Source: Rhodobacteraceae bacterium UBA3069 (GTDB taxonomy: Bacteria > Pseudomonadota > Alphaproteobacteria > Rhodobacterales > Rhodobacteraceae). Taken from it: a stretch of DNA of 53,907 nt. Below are positions 16,478 to 25,708 of this stretch, in pieces. Below the pieces are notes generated by a model. The model was not told the DNA's origin and made no database searches. It was given only the letters and a program-made list of their open reading frames with translations. The position numbers were made by a program, and so were the translations under genes. The stretch's first letter is position 1. The number at the start of each line of letters is the position of its first letter. Location: NCBI GenBank assembly GCA_002366795.1, contig DFBX01000089.1, forward strand, positions 1 through 53,907, given 5' to 3'.

Positions 16478-16990
16478 ATGAGCAAAACGAAGAAGTCTGA
16501 ATTTCGCCCTAACGACTATGTGGTCTATCCGGCCCATGGCGTGGGACAGATCGTGTCGATCGAGGAACAGGAAATCGCGGGTATCCCGCTGGAACTGTTC
16601 GTGATCTCGTTCGAGAAGGACAAGATGACCCTGCGGGTGCCGACGAACAAGGCGACCGAGATCGGGATGCGCAGCCTGTCCAGCCCCGATGTGGTGTCCA
16701 AGGCGATGACCACGCTTAAGGGCAAGGCCAAGGTGAAGCGCGCCATGTGGTCGCGTCGCGCCCAGGAATATGAGCAAAAGATCAACTCTGGCGATCTGAT
16801 CGCGATCGCCGAGGTCGTGCGCGACCTGCACCGCACCGACGATCAGCGCGAGCAGAGCTATTCCGAGCGTCAGCTTTATGAAGCGGCTTTGGAGCGTCTG
16901 ACCCGCGAGGTTGCCGCCGTGTCCGGATCGGATGAGGTGTCGGCCGCCAAGAAGGTGGACGACGTGCTGGTCAGCCGCGCCGCCGCCTGA
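16478..16990 (+). CDS. carD: CarD-family transcriptional regulator
   Basis: A 170-residue protein with the N-terminal RNA-polymerase interaction domain (RPNDYVVYPAHGVGQIVSIE, related to Mfd's RID) and a helical C-terminal DNA-binding domain (RDLHRTDDQREQSYSERQLY). In Rhodobacter and mycobacteria CarD binds the RNAP beta subunit, contacts the upstream edge of the bubble and stabilises open complexes at many promoters, including those weak at the -10 element. ATG 16478 has GAGGAAGGA in ideal position. Followed by a strong terminator, so transcription ends with this gene. Confidence 0.95.
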   Translation: MSKTKKSEFRPNDYVVYPAHGVGQIVSIEEQEIAGIPLELFVISFEKDKMTLRVPTNKATEIGMRSLSSPDVVSKAMTTLKGKAKVKRAMWSRRAQEYEQKINSGDLIAIAEVVRDLHRTDDQREQSYSERQLYEAALERLTREVAAVSGSDEVSAAKKVDDVLVSRAAA

Positions 16991-17010
16991 TCTGTTCCTG
17001 AACCGAATGG

Positions 17011-17042
17011 AAAACGCCCTGCCACAAGGTGGGGCGTTTTTC
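17011..17042 (+). terminator. intrinsic terminator after carD
   Basis: AAAACGCCCTGCC pairs with GGTGGGGCGTTTT over a four-base loop (ACAA) and continues into TTTTTCG. It begins 20 bases after the carD stop. Confidence 0.88.
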
Positions 17043-17104
17043 GTTGGGGCTTGACCTTGTGGCGCCTGCTAACGCAGGCACAGGGTTTCATTTGCACGCG
17101 CGCA

Positions 17105-17130
17105 GCCCGGGGCGCTGCCCCGGACCCCGG
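17105..17130. repeat. GC-rich hairpin in intergenic space
   Basis: GCCCGGGGCGCTGCCCCGG with CCCCGG repeated after it can form nested hairpins. It lies between the carD terminator and the cobS stop; the GGGGCGCTGCCCC core recurs at 31628-31640 (plus strand). Probably a dispersed Rhodobacteraceae intergenic palindrome; it may also stop minus-strand transcription from cobS. Confidence 0.4.
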
Positions 17131-17152
17131 AGGCTGTCCTTGAGTTGAAATG

Positions 17153-17887
17153 TCATAAAAGCGTGGCAAGCAGGGCGATTTCGGTCACTTGCTGGGTCGC
17201 GCCAAGGATATCGCCGGTTTGCCCGCCGATCTTGGCCTTGGCAATCATGGCGATGCCGGCCGTGGTGAGCGCGGCGATGATCAGCAGCGTGAAAGGGGCG
17301 TTCGTGGTGACCAGGCAGACGGCGAAGGCAAGCGCGATTCCGATGGTGGCGCTGCGCGGCGAGGGGCGACCGGTGGAGCGCGAAAGCCCGTTCGGGCGCG
17401 CATTGGGTAGGGCCGCCATCAGCCCCGTCATGGCGGCGCGAGACAGGGTCGCCGTAGCGATGAGTGCGGCGGGATTGCTGATGATCAGCACCGTGATGGC
17501 GGACCAGCGCGCTGCCAGTGACAGGACCACGGCGATCACCCCATAGCTGCCGATATGGCTGTCTTTCATGATTTCCAGCCTGCGCTCGCGGGTCCAGCCG
17601 CCCCAAAGCCCGTCGGCCGCGTCGGCAAGGCCATCCTCGTGCATGGCGCCTGTGGTGATGATCGCAGTGGCGAGGGCGGTCAGGGCTGCAAGGGGGGCGG
17701 GCAGGCCCATGGCCAGGGTCAGGCTGCCAAACATCGCGGAAAGCGCACCGATCACCATGCCGGTGACCGGGAAAGCCCAGGCGGCCATCGCCCCGCGCGA
17801 TAGGGCCGCATCCGATGCGCGCAGTGGCAGGCGGGTCAGCAGCGAGAAGGCGGCCGCCAGATCGCCGCCGATGTCGGTCAGTCGCAT
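17153..17887 (-). CDS. cobS: adenosylcobinamide-GDP ribazoletransferase (cobalamin synthase)
   Basis: A 244-residue polytopic inner-membrane enzyme that joins adenosylcobinamide-GDP and alpha-ribazole(-phosphate) in the last step of cobalamin assembly. Motifs: RLPLR near the start, TGAMHEDGLADAADGLWGG with the metal-binding DGLAD at about residues 84-89, and HIGSYG. Hydrophobic segments fill the rest. ATG at 17885-17887 with GGGA upstream. It is divergent from cobT, 81 bases apart, so both probably share a control region; no cobalamin riboswitch is visible in that short gap. Called cobV in the Pseudomonas denitrificans nomenclature. Confidence 0.93.
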   Translation of the reverse strand: MRLTDIGGDLAAAFSLLTRLPLRASDAALSRGAMAAWAFPVTGMVIGALSAMFGSLTLAMGLPAPLAALTALATAIITTGAMHEDGLADAADGLWGGWTRERRLEIMKDSHIGSYGVIAVVLSLAARWSAITVLIISNPAALIATATLSRAAMTGLMAALPNARPNGLSRSTGRPSPRSATIGIALAFAVCLVTTNAPFTLLIIAALTTAGIAMIAKAKIGGQTGDILGATQQVTEIALLATLL

Positions 17888-17968
17888 GTTTCTGTCCCTT
17901 TCGCGGGTTTGCCCCCCAGTAGCATTAGGCTAAAGACGGCGGCAAGAATTCTGTGAAAGGCTGCATTT

Positions 17969-18979
17969 ATGTTGGATCAAGTGAACACATTGGACGATTT
18001 GAAGGCGCGTCTTTCGGATTTGCCGCAACCCGATGCGGTGGCCCATGCCGGGGCGCAGGCGCGCAATGGCCAGTTGACCAAGCCGCCGGGCGCCTTGGGC
18101 CGGTTGGAGGATCTGGCGCTGTGGTATGCGGGCTGGCGCGGTGCCGCACGGCCCAGGGTGACGGCACCTCAGGTGGTGATTTTTGCCGGAAATCATGGGG
18201 TTACGGCGCAGGGCGTATCCGCCTTTCCGGCCGAGGTGACCGAGCAGATGGTGATCAATTTTGTCAATGGCGGGGCTGCGGTGAATCAGCTGTCGCGGGC
18301 GGCGGGGGCGCAGATGGACGTGTTTGCCCTGGCGCTGGAACGTCCTACGGCGGATTTCACCGAAAAGCCAGCGATGAGCGAAGCGGAGTTTGTCGCCGCC
18401 TTCACCACCGGCTGGGAGTCGGTGAACGAGGGCACGGATCTGCTTGTGACCGGCGAGATGGGGATCGGGAACACCACTTCGGCTGCCGCCTTGGTGCTGT
18501 CGCTTTATGGCGGCGCGGCCGGGGATTGGGCCGGACGCGGAACGGGTGTCGATGACGCGGGGCTGCGGCTGAAGGCGGACGTGATCGCGCGGGCGGTGGC
18601 GCTGCACGGCGCGCCCAAGGGGCTGGAGGCGCTGCGCTGTATGGGCGGGCGCGAGTTGGTCGCCATGGCCGGTGCCATCGCGCGGGCGCGCGTGTTGCGC
18701 ATTCCGGTCATCTTGGACGGGTTTATCTGCTGCGCGGCGGCGGCTTGTCTTGCCGATGAAATTCCCGGTGCCTTGGATCACTGCGTGGCGGGCCATGTCA
18801 GTGCCGAGGCGGCGCATGGCGCGGTTCTGGCGCGTCTGGGCAAAGAGCCGCTATTGTCGCTGGGGATGCGCCTTGGCGAAGGGTCGGGGGCGGCGCTGGC
18901 CATCGGCATCGTCAAGGCCGCGCTGGAGTGTCATTCCGGCATGGCGACCTTTGCCGAGGCGGGCGTTTCGGACGGTTAA
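17969..18979 (+). CDS. cobT: nicotinate-nucleotide-dimethylbenzimidazole phosphoribosyltransferase
   Basis: A 336-residue soluble enzyme making alpha-ribazole phosphate from nicotinate mononucleotide and dimethylbenzimidazole, the lower-ligand activation step of cobalamin synthesis. Motifs: KPPGALGRLEDLA, the loop FAGNHGVTAQGVSAFP, TGEMGIGNTTSAAA and the C-terminal LGEGSGAALA whose Glu (about residue 305) is the catalytic base. ATG 17969; divergent from cobS, its product's user. The stop lies 19 bases from that of the convergent Kef-type antiporter gene. In P. denitrificans nomenclature this is cobU. Confidence 0.94.
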   Translation: MLDQVNTLDDLKARLSDLPQPDAVAHAGAQARNGQLTKPPGALGRLEDLALWYAGWRGAARPRVTAPQVVIFAGNHGVTAQGVSAFPAEVTEQMVINFVNGGAAVNQLSRAAGAQMDVFALALERPTADFTEKPAMSEAEFVAAFTTGWESVNEGTDLLVTGEMGIGNTTSAAALVLSLYGGAAGDWAGRGTGVDDAGLRLKADVIARAVALHGAPKGLEALRCMGGRELVAMAGAIARARVLRIPVILDGFICCAAAACLADEIPGALDHCVAGHVSAEAAHGAVLARLGKEPLLSLGMRLGEGSGAALAIGIVKAALECHSGMATFAEAGVSDG

Positions 18980-18997
18980 ACGACGGGCCGGGCGGGG

Positions 18998-20878
18998 TTA
19001 TTCCCCCGCCTCGCGTTTTTCCAGATGGGTAGCAAGGGTTGATTCCAGCTCTTTCTCCAGTTCCTTTGCGCGTTTGATATAAGCCTCGTTCTGGCTGGCG
19101 GGAATGGTCGGATCCCACAGTTGCGCCAGTTCGCGCACGGCCTGCCGGTCGTGATGATAGAACACATCCTCGGCCTGGGCGGCCTCCCATTCGGACATGC
19201 CTATGTTTTCAAGTGCATAGCGGCCCGCGCGCAAGCTGCTGTCGAACATTTCGCGCACGATGTCGTCGGCACCGGCCTTGTATAGCTGGAACACATGGGT
19301 GCGGTCGCGAGCGCGGGCGATGATATGCAGGTCGGGGCGTTCGCGGCGCGCATAGGCGACAAGCCGGTTGGTCGCCTCGGGGCTGTCCAGTGCCACAACC
19401 AGGACGCGGGCCTCGCCCAGACCGGCGGCGTGGAGCAGTTCGGGCCGGGTCGGATCGCCGAAGAACCCCTTGAAACCGAAGCGGCGCATGACCTGGATCG
19501 TTTCCATGTCATGGTCCAACACGACGGTCTTGAACCCTGCCGATTGCACCAGACGGTTGACGATCTGGCCAAAGCGGCCAATCCCGGCAATGATGACGGG
19601 GCCTTGCTCGTCGATCTCGTCATCGGCCTGTTGCTGGCCGTTCTCGCCCATGCGGCGCGACAGCAGATCGTAGAAGATGAACAGCAGCGGCGTGATCAGC
19701 ATCGACAGTGTCACGATCAGCAGCAGTCGGTCACCCAGACCCTGCGGGATGATGCGTTGCTGCACGGTAAAGGACAGCAGGACGAAGCCGAATTCACCAG
19801 CCTGGGCCAGCGACAGGGTGAACAGCCACTGGTCGCGCCCCTTCAGTTTGAACGCCTTGCCAAGACCGTAAAGAACCAGCCCTTTCAACAGGATAAGGGC
19901 CACAGTCAACCCGATCAGCGTGGCGGGCGATTTCAACAGGATGGTGAAATTGATACCCGCGCCGACGGTGATGAAGAACAGGCCCAGCAACAGGCCCTTG
20001 AAGGGTTCGATATCGGATTCCAACTCGTGCCGGAATTCGGAGTTGGCCAGAACCACCCCTGCAAGAAATGTGCCAAGCGCGGGGGACAGGCCCACGGCGG
20101 TCATCAGGAAGGCAATGCCCAGCACGATCAGCAGGGCAAAGGCGGTATACATCTCGCGCAGGCGCGCATGGTGGATGAATCGGAACAGTGGGCGGGTCAG
20201 GTAGATACCGGCTAGGATGACCACCGCGACCGCGCCAAGGGTCACAAGGGTCACGCCCCAGCCCGGCAGCCCCTCGACCAGCGACATGGAGTGGTGGGCG
20301 GCATCGGCTTTTTCCAGTTCCGAGGGGCGCATGATCGTGCCGTTGGGCAACAGCTCTGCCCCGAGAGGGCTGGCCAGCAGCGGCAGCAGCGCCAGCATCG
20401 GGATCACCGCAATATCCTGCGTCAGCAGAACCGAGAAGGCCGAGCGCCCGCCCGCCGTCTGCATCAGCCCCTTTTCAGATAGTGTTTGCAATACGATAGC
20501 GGTCGAACTTAACGCAAAGATCGCACCGATCGCCGTTGCGGTGGCAAGGTCCTGGCCCAGTGCCACGGCGGCGGCCATCACCAGCCCCATGGTCAGCACG
20601 ATCTGTGCGCCGCCCAGCCCGATCAGCCGGTGGCGCATGTTCCAAAGGGCGCGTGGTTCCAGTTCCAGCCCGATGAGGAACAGCATCATGACCACGCCGA
20701 ATTCGGCGAAATGCTGCAAGGACTGCGTTTCGGACCCGACCAGCCCCAGCACCGGCCCGATCAGAATACCGGCAGAGAGGTATCCCAAGACCGACCCCAG
20801 CCCCAGCCGTGCGGCAAGGGGCACGGCGATCACCGCCGCGGCTAGATAGATGGAGGCCTGATAGAGAAAATCCTGCAT
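18998..20878 (-). CDS. Kef-type K+/H+ antiporter (CPA2) with TrkA-N domain
   Basis: A 626-residue membrane protein. About twelve hydrophobic segments make up the Na+/H+-exchanger-like domain (GYLSAGILIGPVLGL, FALSSTAIVLQTLSEKG, LSPALGTFLAGVVLANSEFR), followed near residue 418 by a cytoplasmic NAD(H)-binding RCK domain (PVIIAGIGRFGQIVNRLVQS, HDMETIQVMRRFG, then FFGDPTRPELL). The family exports K+ in exchange for H+, in Kef gated by glutathione adducts. A charged coiled tail (AKELEKELESTLATHLEK) ends the protein. No KefF/KefG ancillary gene is next to it. ATG 20876-20878. Whether it is KefB or KefC, or another CPA2 branch, cannot be decided. Confidence 0.9.
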   Translation of the reverse strand: MQDFLYQASIYLAAAVIAVPLAARLGLGSVLGYLSAGILIGPVLGLVGSETQSLQHFAEFGVVMMLFLIGLELEPRALWNMRHRLIGLGGAQIVLTMGLVMAAAVALGQDLATATAIGAIFALSSTAIVLQTLSEKGLMQTAGGRSAFSVLLTQDIAVIPMLALLPLLASPLGAELLPNGTIMRPSELEKADAAHHSMSLVEGLPGWGVTLVTLGAVAVVILAGIYLTRPLFRFIHHARLREMYTAFALLIVLGIAFLMTAVGLSPALGTFLAGVVLANSEFRHELESDIEPFKGLLLGLFFITVGAGINFTILLKSPATLIGLTVALILLKGLVLYGLGKAFKLKGRDQWLFTLSLAQAGEFGFVLLSFTVQQRIIPQGLGDRLLLIVTLSMLITPLLFIFYDLLSRRMGENGQQQADDEIDEQGPVIIAGIGRFGQIVNRLVQSAGFKTVVLDHDMETIQVMRRFGFKGFFGDPTRPELLHAAGLGEARVLVVALDSPEATNRLVAYARRERPDLHIIARARDRTHVFQLYKAGADDIVREMFDSSLRAGRYALENIGMSEWEAAQAEDVFYHHDRQAVRELAQLWDPTIPASQNEAYIKRAKELEKELESTLATHLEKREAGE

Positions 20879-21062
20879 ATTCGTTCCACTGCCCCATTCC
20901 GGTGCGGTTGCCTGCCCGTCGCAAACCCCGATTCCGGATGCGCCTACGGCGCGCTCTTACACATTTATATGGGGGGAAGGGTTTGGAATTCTACAAGTTC
21001 AGCGGTCTGACAATACGAAAGCCAAAGATTTTCCCGAAAGCGGGGCAGTCAGGGCGCGGCGC

Positions 21063-24000
21063 TTAGCCCTTGGGCATTTTCAGCGTCACGTTGCGCCCGT
21101 TCTTTTGATAGCGCAACTCCTTTTCGGAAATGGCGACGACGCGGCCCCCATCGACGCGATCACCCACGCTGACCTTCTGGTAGCGGCCATTCGCGAGACG
21201 CACCAATGCGCGGCGTGCCGAGGGTTTGCCATAGACCCCGATCAGGTTGACCTTGCGCAGGTTGATCGCGTTGCGCACCGTCGCCTGCTTGGCCACATTG
21301 GCCTTGGACGGGATCGAGGGGCTGACCGTGCGTGGCTTGACCGCCGCAGCCGAGGCGGTGCGGATCGCCGGCGCGGTTTCCTGCTGCTCGCGGGCGCGCT
21401 GCACGAGGCGTGTAAAATTGCCGGGCCGGTCCTTGGGTTTCAGCGAACTGGCAACGGCAAGGCGCGTGCCGGTGGCGCGCGGGTCAACTGCGGGTTCGGG
21501 GGTGGTCACGGCCTCTTGCACCGCGCCTTCGACCGCATTGGCCAGCGATGCGGCGCGGGCGGCCTCGGCATCGGAACGGGCGGCGGACTGGGCGGCGGCA
21601 AGGGCACGTTCTTGCGCCGATTCAGGGCGCAGGCGGGGCCGGATCGCGGCCAGTTCGGACCGGGTCAGCCCGCCGAACTGGGTGCGTTCGTTCTGTTCGA
21701 GCAGATCGCCGGGGCGCGGGCGCGGGCGGATCTGCGCAAGGCGCAGGTCGGCGCTGCCGGTCTCGGCGACCGGATCCTCGGCGAAACGGGTCGGGGTTTG
21801 CGGCGGTTTGCGCGGCGGCGGGCCAGCAAAAACGGTGAAGCCTTCGGGCGATAGCGTGCCTTCGGGCGTGGCCTGGACCAGCCCGCGCGGATCGAAGGGC
21901 GTGACTGTGCCCGCCGCCATGGGGTTGCGCTGCCCGCGCTGCGCCGCATCGGGGGCAATGCCACGCGGGTCGGGCAGGGCGATCGCGTCCTGGATGGTCA
22001 CCGACGGGTCGATCGAGGTTTGGTACATATCGTCCAGCGTGATCGCCTCGGGCGCCTCGGGCCGGGTCGGCGCGGCCTGCCAGATGCCGGTGGCGGCATA
22101 GCGCGCGGCCACTTCCTCGGGCGAGAGTGGCGGGACAAGGCCGGGCGCGGACAGGCCTGTTGCCTCGCCGAATTCGGGGCGGTTGTCCGTGTCGTCGAAC
22201 ATGGCCAGATCGGCATGGCCTTCGGGCGTGGCCTCGTCGCCTTCGGCAAGGGCGGTTTCATCCATGCCCGGTGGCGCCTCGGCAAAGGCGGGGCTATCAT
22301 TGCCAAACCCGAACAGGCGCGAAAGCTGCTCGGGCGCGATGGCGGCAAAGGCGGCCATGCCGGCAAGGAACAGCATCAGGATGGCGGTCAGGATCAGCCC
22401 CAGATAGCGCGGCTTGCCGCCAATGGTGACGACATCGGAATCGGGGCGGCGGGCGCCGAAAATCGTCAGGCGCTGGCGCTCGTTCGCGGCGCGCTGGCGG
22501 GCTGTGGTTTTTGGATCTTGCGCGGTGCGCGCGACCTTTTTCGCCGTCATTTCCGGGCGGGATGTGGCGGCGTCGTCATCGGCCTGCCGCGGCTTCTCCG
22601 ACGGTTTCAGGCGCCCTGTAAAGATAGCGCTGGCTGCGCTGGTCAGCGGGGCAAGGCGAGCGGCGAGGCCCGTGCTGCCGCTGCGCGCCGCACCGGTCTT
22701 GCGGGCGGCGACACCGGCGATTTCCGGCGCGGGCCTTTGTTTCAGCGTATTGCCAAGCGGCGCTGGGGCAGGCGGCAATCTTTCGGGGGCTGCATCGCTG
22801 TTATCCGTCGGGGTCGGTTCCGGTGTCTGGTCCAGGGGTACGGGCGGTTCGGGCAGATCGGCCGGGTCAACAGGGATCGACGGGGCATTCAGACGCTTGT
22901 CGGTTATGCCCGCATCGCGGGTCGCACCGGCCAGCCGGCCCGCCGCGGGGGTGGCATCGTCCCGGCGCGCGCGGATCGATTGAAAGGCAATCGGCCCTGC
23001 CTCTGTCGCCTTGCCTACGGCGGGGGCGGGGGGCAGTTTGCCGCGCTGCCCCGCATCGGGCGCGCTTTGCCGCGCCGGGTCGGGCGCGCCCGAACGAGCG
23101 GCGCGGAACGAGGGGATTTCCAGCGGCGGATCGCCAGCGGGCGGCAGATCGGGGTCGATCGCGGGCTGCGGCACGTCCGGCGGGGTGTGGTCCGGCGTGG
23201 CGGGCGGCTCTGGCGGCACATCCGGCTGGTCCGGCGTTTCGGCAGGCGTTTCAGGCTCCTGCTCTGGCAGGTCAGGCGCGGGTTCTTCCGGCGGCGCGGG
23301 CGCGGGCTGCGGATCGGGCTGGACCGGCGTTTCCGGCTCGGTTTCCGGGGTCGGTTCGGGCACGCGGTCCGGCTGGTCCGGCGCTGGCGGATCCGGCACC
23401 GGATCGGCATCAGGCGGCTGCGGCCCCGGGGGCGGCACCGGTTCCGGGTCTTTATAGGGAATCGGATCGGGATCATGCGGCCGCGGTTCTGGATCGGCGG
23501 CAGTGGGGGCGGCATCGTTTTCCGCTGCGGGGGCAGGGTCCGGTTCCGGTTCGGGGCGTGGAATCTTTGCCGTGCCGATCACGCGGATGGCTTGCAGGTC
23601 GCGGGCCACGGTGGCGGTCGGGCCAAGCGCCTCGCGGGCGGAGGGGGCGATGCCCAGGAACGGCTCGCCGGGGAAGGCCAACTGTTCGGGGATGGCGACG
23701 AAGGACACCGGGGTGAACCCGTATTCCAGCGCGAACCCCTCTGCCTCTTGCAGGGTTTCGCGGGCGACGGCGGCGATATGGGTGTTTTCGCCATCGACCG
23801 TCCAGTTATAGACCAGATCATGCACCTGATAGGGCGTGGTTCCTTCCAGCGCGAGGGCCACGCGCTGTTCGCGCATCACCTCGTCCGGCAGGATGCCGGT
23901 CTGGATGGTCAGGTAACGAATCTGGTCATTGGGGATCACGACCTTGCACTGGACGCCCGAGGGCGACAGCCGCAGTGCATCCTCGCGGATTGCGCCAAGG

Positions 24001-24119
24001 GGCACGGCAAGATCGGGCACATCCAGCGCTGTTTCGCCGACAAGATGCCAGCCCGACGGCACGCGGTGCAGCAGGCGAATGCCCTCGAAGGACAGGATCA
24101 GGGCGAAATTCGGTTTCAT
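21063..24119 (-). CDS. 1018-aa membrane protein with PilM/GspL-like N- and PilP/GspC-like C-termini
   Basis: Residues 1-180 look like an actin-like PilM/GspL cytoplasmic domain (QCKVVIPNDQIRYLTIQTG, LPDEVMREQRVALALEGTTP, YQVHDLVYNWTVDG). Residues about 187-330 are a Pro/Glu/Asp-rich linker with PEP/PDP repeats. More low-complexity sequence follows, then one transmembrane segment at about 570-595 (LGLILTAILMLFLAGMAAFA), an extended periplasmic region, and at about 955-1018 a small beta domain (NLIGVYGKPSARRALVRLAN, then YQKVSVGDRVDGGRVVAIS) resembling PilP or the GspC HR domain. Family members in roseobacters are usually called hypothetical or mis-called initiation factor IF-2. No pilus or type II secretion genes are nearby. 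The domain similarities are by eye. Confidence 0.75.
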   Translation of the reverse strand: MKPNFALILSFEGIRLLHRVPSGWHLVGETALDVPDLAVPLGAIREDALRLSPSGVQCKVVIPNDQIRYLTIQTGILPDEVMREQRVALALEGTTPYQVHDLVYNWTVDGENTHIAAVARETLQEAEGFALEYGFTPVSFVAIPEQLAFPGEPFLGIAPSAREALGPTATVARDLQAIRVIGTAKIPRPEPEPDPAPAAENDAAPTAADPEPRPHDPDPIPYKDPEPVPPPGPQPPDADPVPDPPAPDQPDRVPEPTPETEPETPVQPDPQPAPAPPEEPAPDLPEQEPETPAETPDQPDVPPEPPATPDHTPPDVPQPAIDPDLPPAGDPPLEIPSFRAARSGAPDPARQSAPDAGQRGKLPPAPAVGKATEAGPIAFQSIRARRDDATPAAGRLAGATRDAGITDKRLNAPSIPVDPADLPEPPVPLDQTPEPTPTDNSDAAPERLPPAPAPLGNTLKQRPAPEIAGVAARKTGAARSGSTGLAARLAPLTSAASAIFTGRLKPSEKPRQADDDAATSRPEMTAKKVARTAQDPKTTARQRAANERQRLTIFGARRPDSDVVTIGGKPRYLGLILTAILMLFLAGMAAFAAIAPEQLSRLFGFGNDSPAFAEAPPGMDETALAEGDEATPEGHADLAMFDDTDNRPEFGEATGLSAPGLVPPLSPEEVAARYAATGIWQAAPTRPEAPEAITLDDMYQTSIDPSVTIQDAIALPDPRGIAPDAAQRGQRNPMAAGTVTPFDPRGLVQATPEGTLSPEGFTVFAGPPPRKPPQTPTRFAEDPVAETGSADLRLAQIRPRPRPGDLLEQNERTQFGGLTRSELAAIRPRLRPESAQERALAAAQSAARSDAEAARAASLANAVEGAVQEAVTTPEPAVDPRATGTRLAVASSLKPKDRPGNFTRLVQRAREQQETAPAIRTASAAAVKPRTVSPSIPSKANVAKQATVRNAINLRKVNLIGVYGKPSARRALVRLANGRYQKVSVGDRVDGGRVVAISEKELRYQKNGRNVTLKMPKG

Positions 24120-24225
24120 CGCGAACGCTTTAACACTGGCGGCCCCACCCGTGAAGCGGGCAGGTTATTCGATATCATTTTAGGGCAGGTTATCGCGCAA
24201 AGAAAGGGCTGGGCGTGTTTCTGGC

Positions 24226-24267
24226 GCGGGAGCCTCCGGCGGGGATATTTGCGGACCAAAGAAGCCG
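24226..24267 (+). repeat. dispersed intergenic repeat, copy 2
   Basis: GCGCGGGAGCCTCCGGCGGG followed by GATATTTGCGGACCAAAGAA. The GGAGCCTCCGGCGGG core is the same as in the minus-strand copy at 4149-4185, and the TTTGCGGACCAAAGAAG half recurs at 31667-31684. It lies between two minus-strand genes. A GC-rich hairpin, CGGTGCGCCC with GGGCGCACCG, follows at about 24270-24298 just past the metY stop and may terminate metY. Confidence 0.6.
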
Positions 24268-24313
24268 GCACGGTGCGCCCGATTTGCAGGGCGCACCGCG
24301 TGTTCGGGCCGGT

Positions 24314-25603
24314 TCAACCGGCGGCGTTCAGCGCCTGGTCCAGATCGGCGATCAGGTCATCGACGTTTTCGATGCCGATGGAAATGCGCACCACGTCCGG
24401 GCCTGCGCCCGCGGCGATCTGCTGTTCCTCGGTCAGCTGGCGGTGCGTGGTCGAGGCCGAGTGGATGATCAGCGAGCGGGTGTCGCCCAGGTTGGCCACG
24501 TGCGAGAACAGGTTCAGGCTGTCCACCAGTTTCACGCAGGCATCATAGCCGCCCTTCAGCTTGACGGTGAACAGCCCGCCGGTGCCGCGCGGGAACAGCT
24601 CTTGCGCCTTGGCGTGATAGGGCGAGGATTTCAACCCCGCATAGGTGACGCCCGCAACCGCGGCGTGCCCTTCCAGCCATTCGGCAATTTCAATGGCGTT
24701 CTGGCAGTGCCGTTCCATCCTGAGGCTGAGGGTTTCGATTCCCATCAGCGTGTAATGGGCGGCTTGCGGGTTCAGGGTCATGCCCAGATCGCGCAGACCG
24801 ATGGCGATGCCGTGGAAGGTGAACGCCAAGGGCCCGAATGTTTCGTGGAATTTCAGCCCGTGATAGGCGGGTTCGGGCTGGCTGAGCGAGGGGAACTTGT
24901 CGGATGCGGACCAGTCGAAATTGCCCGAATCCACCACCGCGCCGCCGGTGACGGTGCCGTTGCCGGTCAGGTACTTGGTCATGGAATGCACGACCAGCGT
25001 CGCGCCCATTTCGATGGGGCGGCACAGGTAAGGCGTGGCGGCGGTGTTATCGACGATCAGCGGTAGCCCCGCCTTGTTCGCCACGTCGGCAATGGCGGGA
25101 ATGTCGGTCAGCACGCCGCCGGGGTTCGCGATGGATTCGCAGAAAATCGCGCGGGTGTCGTCGTCGATCGCCTCGGCCACGGCCTTGGGGTCGTCGAAAT
25201 CCACGAATTTCGCGGACCAGCCAAAGCGTTTGATGGTCTGGCTGAACTGGGTGATCGTGCCGCCATAAAGCCGGTTCGACGCCACCACGTTGCGCCCCGG
25301 CGCCATCAGCGGGAACAGCGCGATCAGCTGCGCCGCGTGGCCCGACGAACAGCAGACCGCGCCTGCGCCGCCTTCCAACGTGGCGACGCGTTCTTGTAGC
25401 ACGGCCACGGTGGGGTTGGTCAGGCGCGAATAGATAAAGCCGACCTCTTGCAGGTTGAACAGCGCGGCGGCGTGATCGGCATCGCGAAACACATAGGCCG
25501 TGGTCTGGTAGATCGGCGTCTGGCGCGCGCCGGTGGCCGGATCGGGGCGTGCGCCGGCGTGAATTTGCAGCGTGTCAAAACCGTAGTTGGGTGCGTCGGT
25601 CAT
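24314..25603 (-). CDS. metY: O-acetylhomoserine aminocarboxypropyltransferase (sulfhydrylase)
   Basis: A 429-residue PLP enzyme of the Cys/Met metabolism family. YGFDTLQIHAGARPDPATGA at the N-terminus and the Schiff-base lysine in HSMTKYLTGNG (about residue 209) are typical; IVDNTAATPYLCRP carries the PLP-ring-binding Asp. The enzyme makes homocysteine from O-acetylhomoserine and sulfide. The ATG at 25601-25603 has GGAGG seven bases upstream; longer readings of the frame are not supported. It diverges from the basic protein at 25771 across a region with an inverted repeat and a consensus-like promoter. The insertion GNGTVTGGAVVDSGNFDW is the MetY-type feature separating it from MetB/MetC. Confidence 0.93.
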   Translation of the reverse strand: MTDAPNYGFDTLQIHAGARPDPATGARQTPIYQTTAYVFRDADHAAALFNLQEVGFIYSRLTNPTVAVLQERVATLEGGAGAVCCSSGHAAQLIALFPLMAPGRNVVASNRLYGGTITQFSQTIKRFGWSAKFVDFDDPKAVAEAIDDDTRAIFCESIANPGGVLTDIPAIADVANKAGLPLIVDNTAATPYLCRPIEMGATLVVHSMTKYLTGNGTVTGGAVVDSGNFDWSASDKFPSLSQPEPAYHGLKFHETFGPLAFTFHGIAIGLRDLGMTLNPQAAHYTLMGIETLSLRMERHCQNAIEIAEWLEGHAAVAGVTYAGLKSSPYHAKAQELFPRGTGGLFTVKLKGGYDACVKLVDSLNLFSHVANLGDTRSLIIHSASTTHRQLTEEQQIAAGAGPDVVRISIGIENVDDLIADLDQALNAAG

Positions 25604-25691
25604 CTGGGTCCTCCGTTGGAAAATCTTTGATGCAAAGGGGTAGGGGGTTCGCCCTGACTGTGCAACGGAAATGCGCGGTTGTCGTGCGGTG

Positions 25692-25708
25692 CATACATTG
25701 AGTGTATG
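25692..25708. promoter_or_regulatory. inverted repeat, possible operator between metY and a basic protein gene
   Basis: CATACA and TGTATG are perfect inverted copies around a five-base spacer (TTGAG). The repeat ends one base before the -35 hexamer of the promoter at 25709-25737, a good position for a repressor or activator that could act on both divergent genes. No regulator is known. Confidence 0.5.

Noticed and set aside
17888..17968. Cobalamin riboswitch between cobS and cobT
   Set aside because: Only 81 bases, too short for the roughly 200-base element and lacking the B12-box.
22020..24548. Very long open frame on the plus strand opposite the 1018-residue protein
   Set aside because: High-GC shadow: composition is Arg/Gly-rich with no domain pattern, while the minus strand shows clear domains and a start at 24119.
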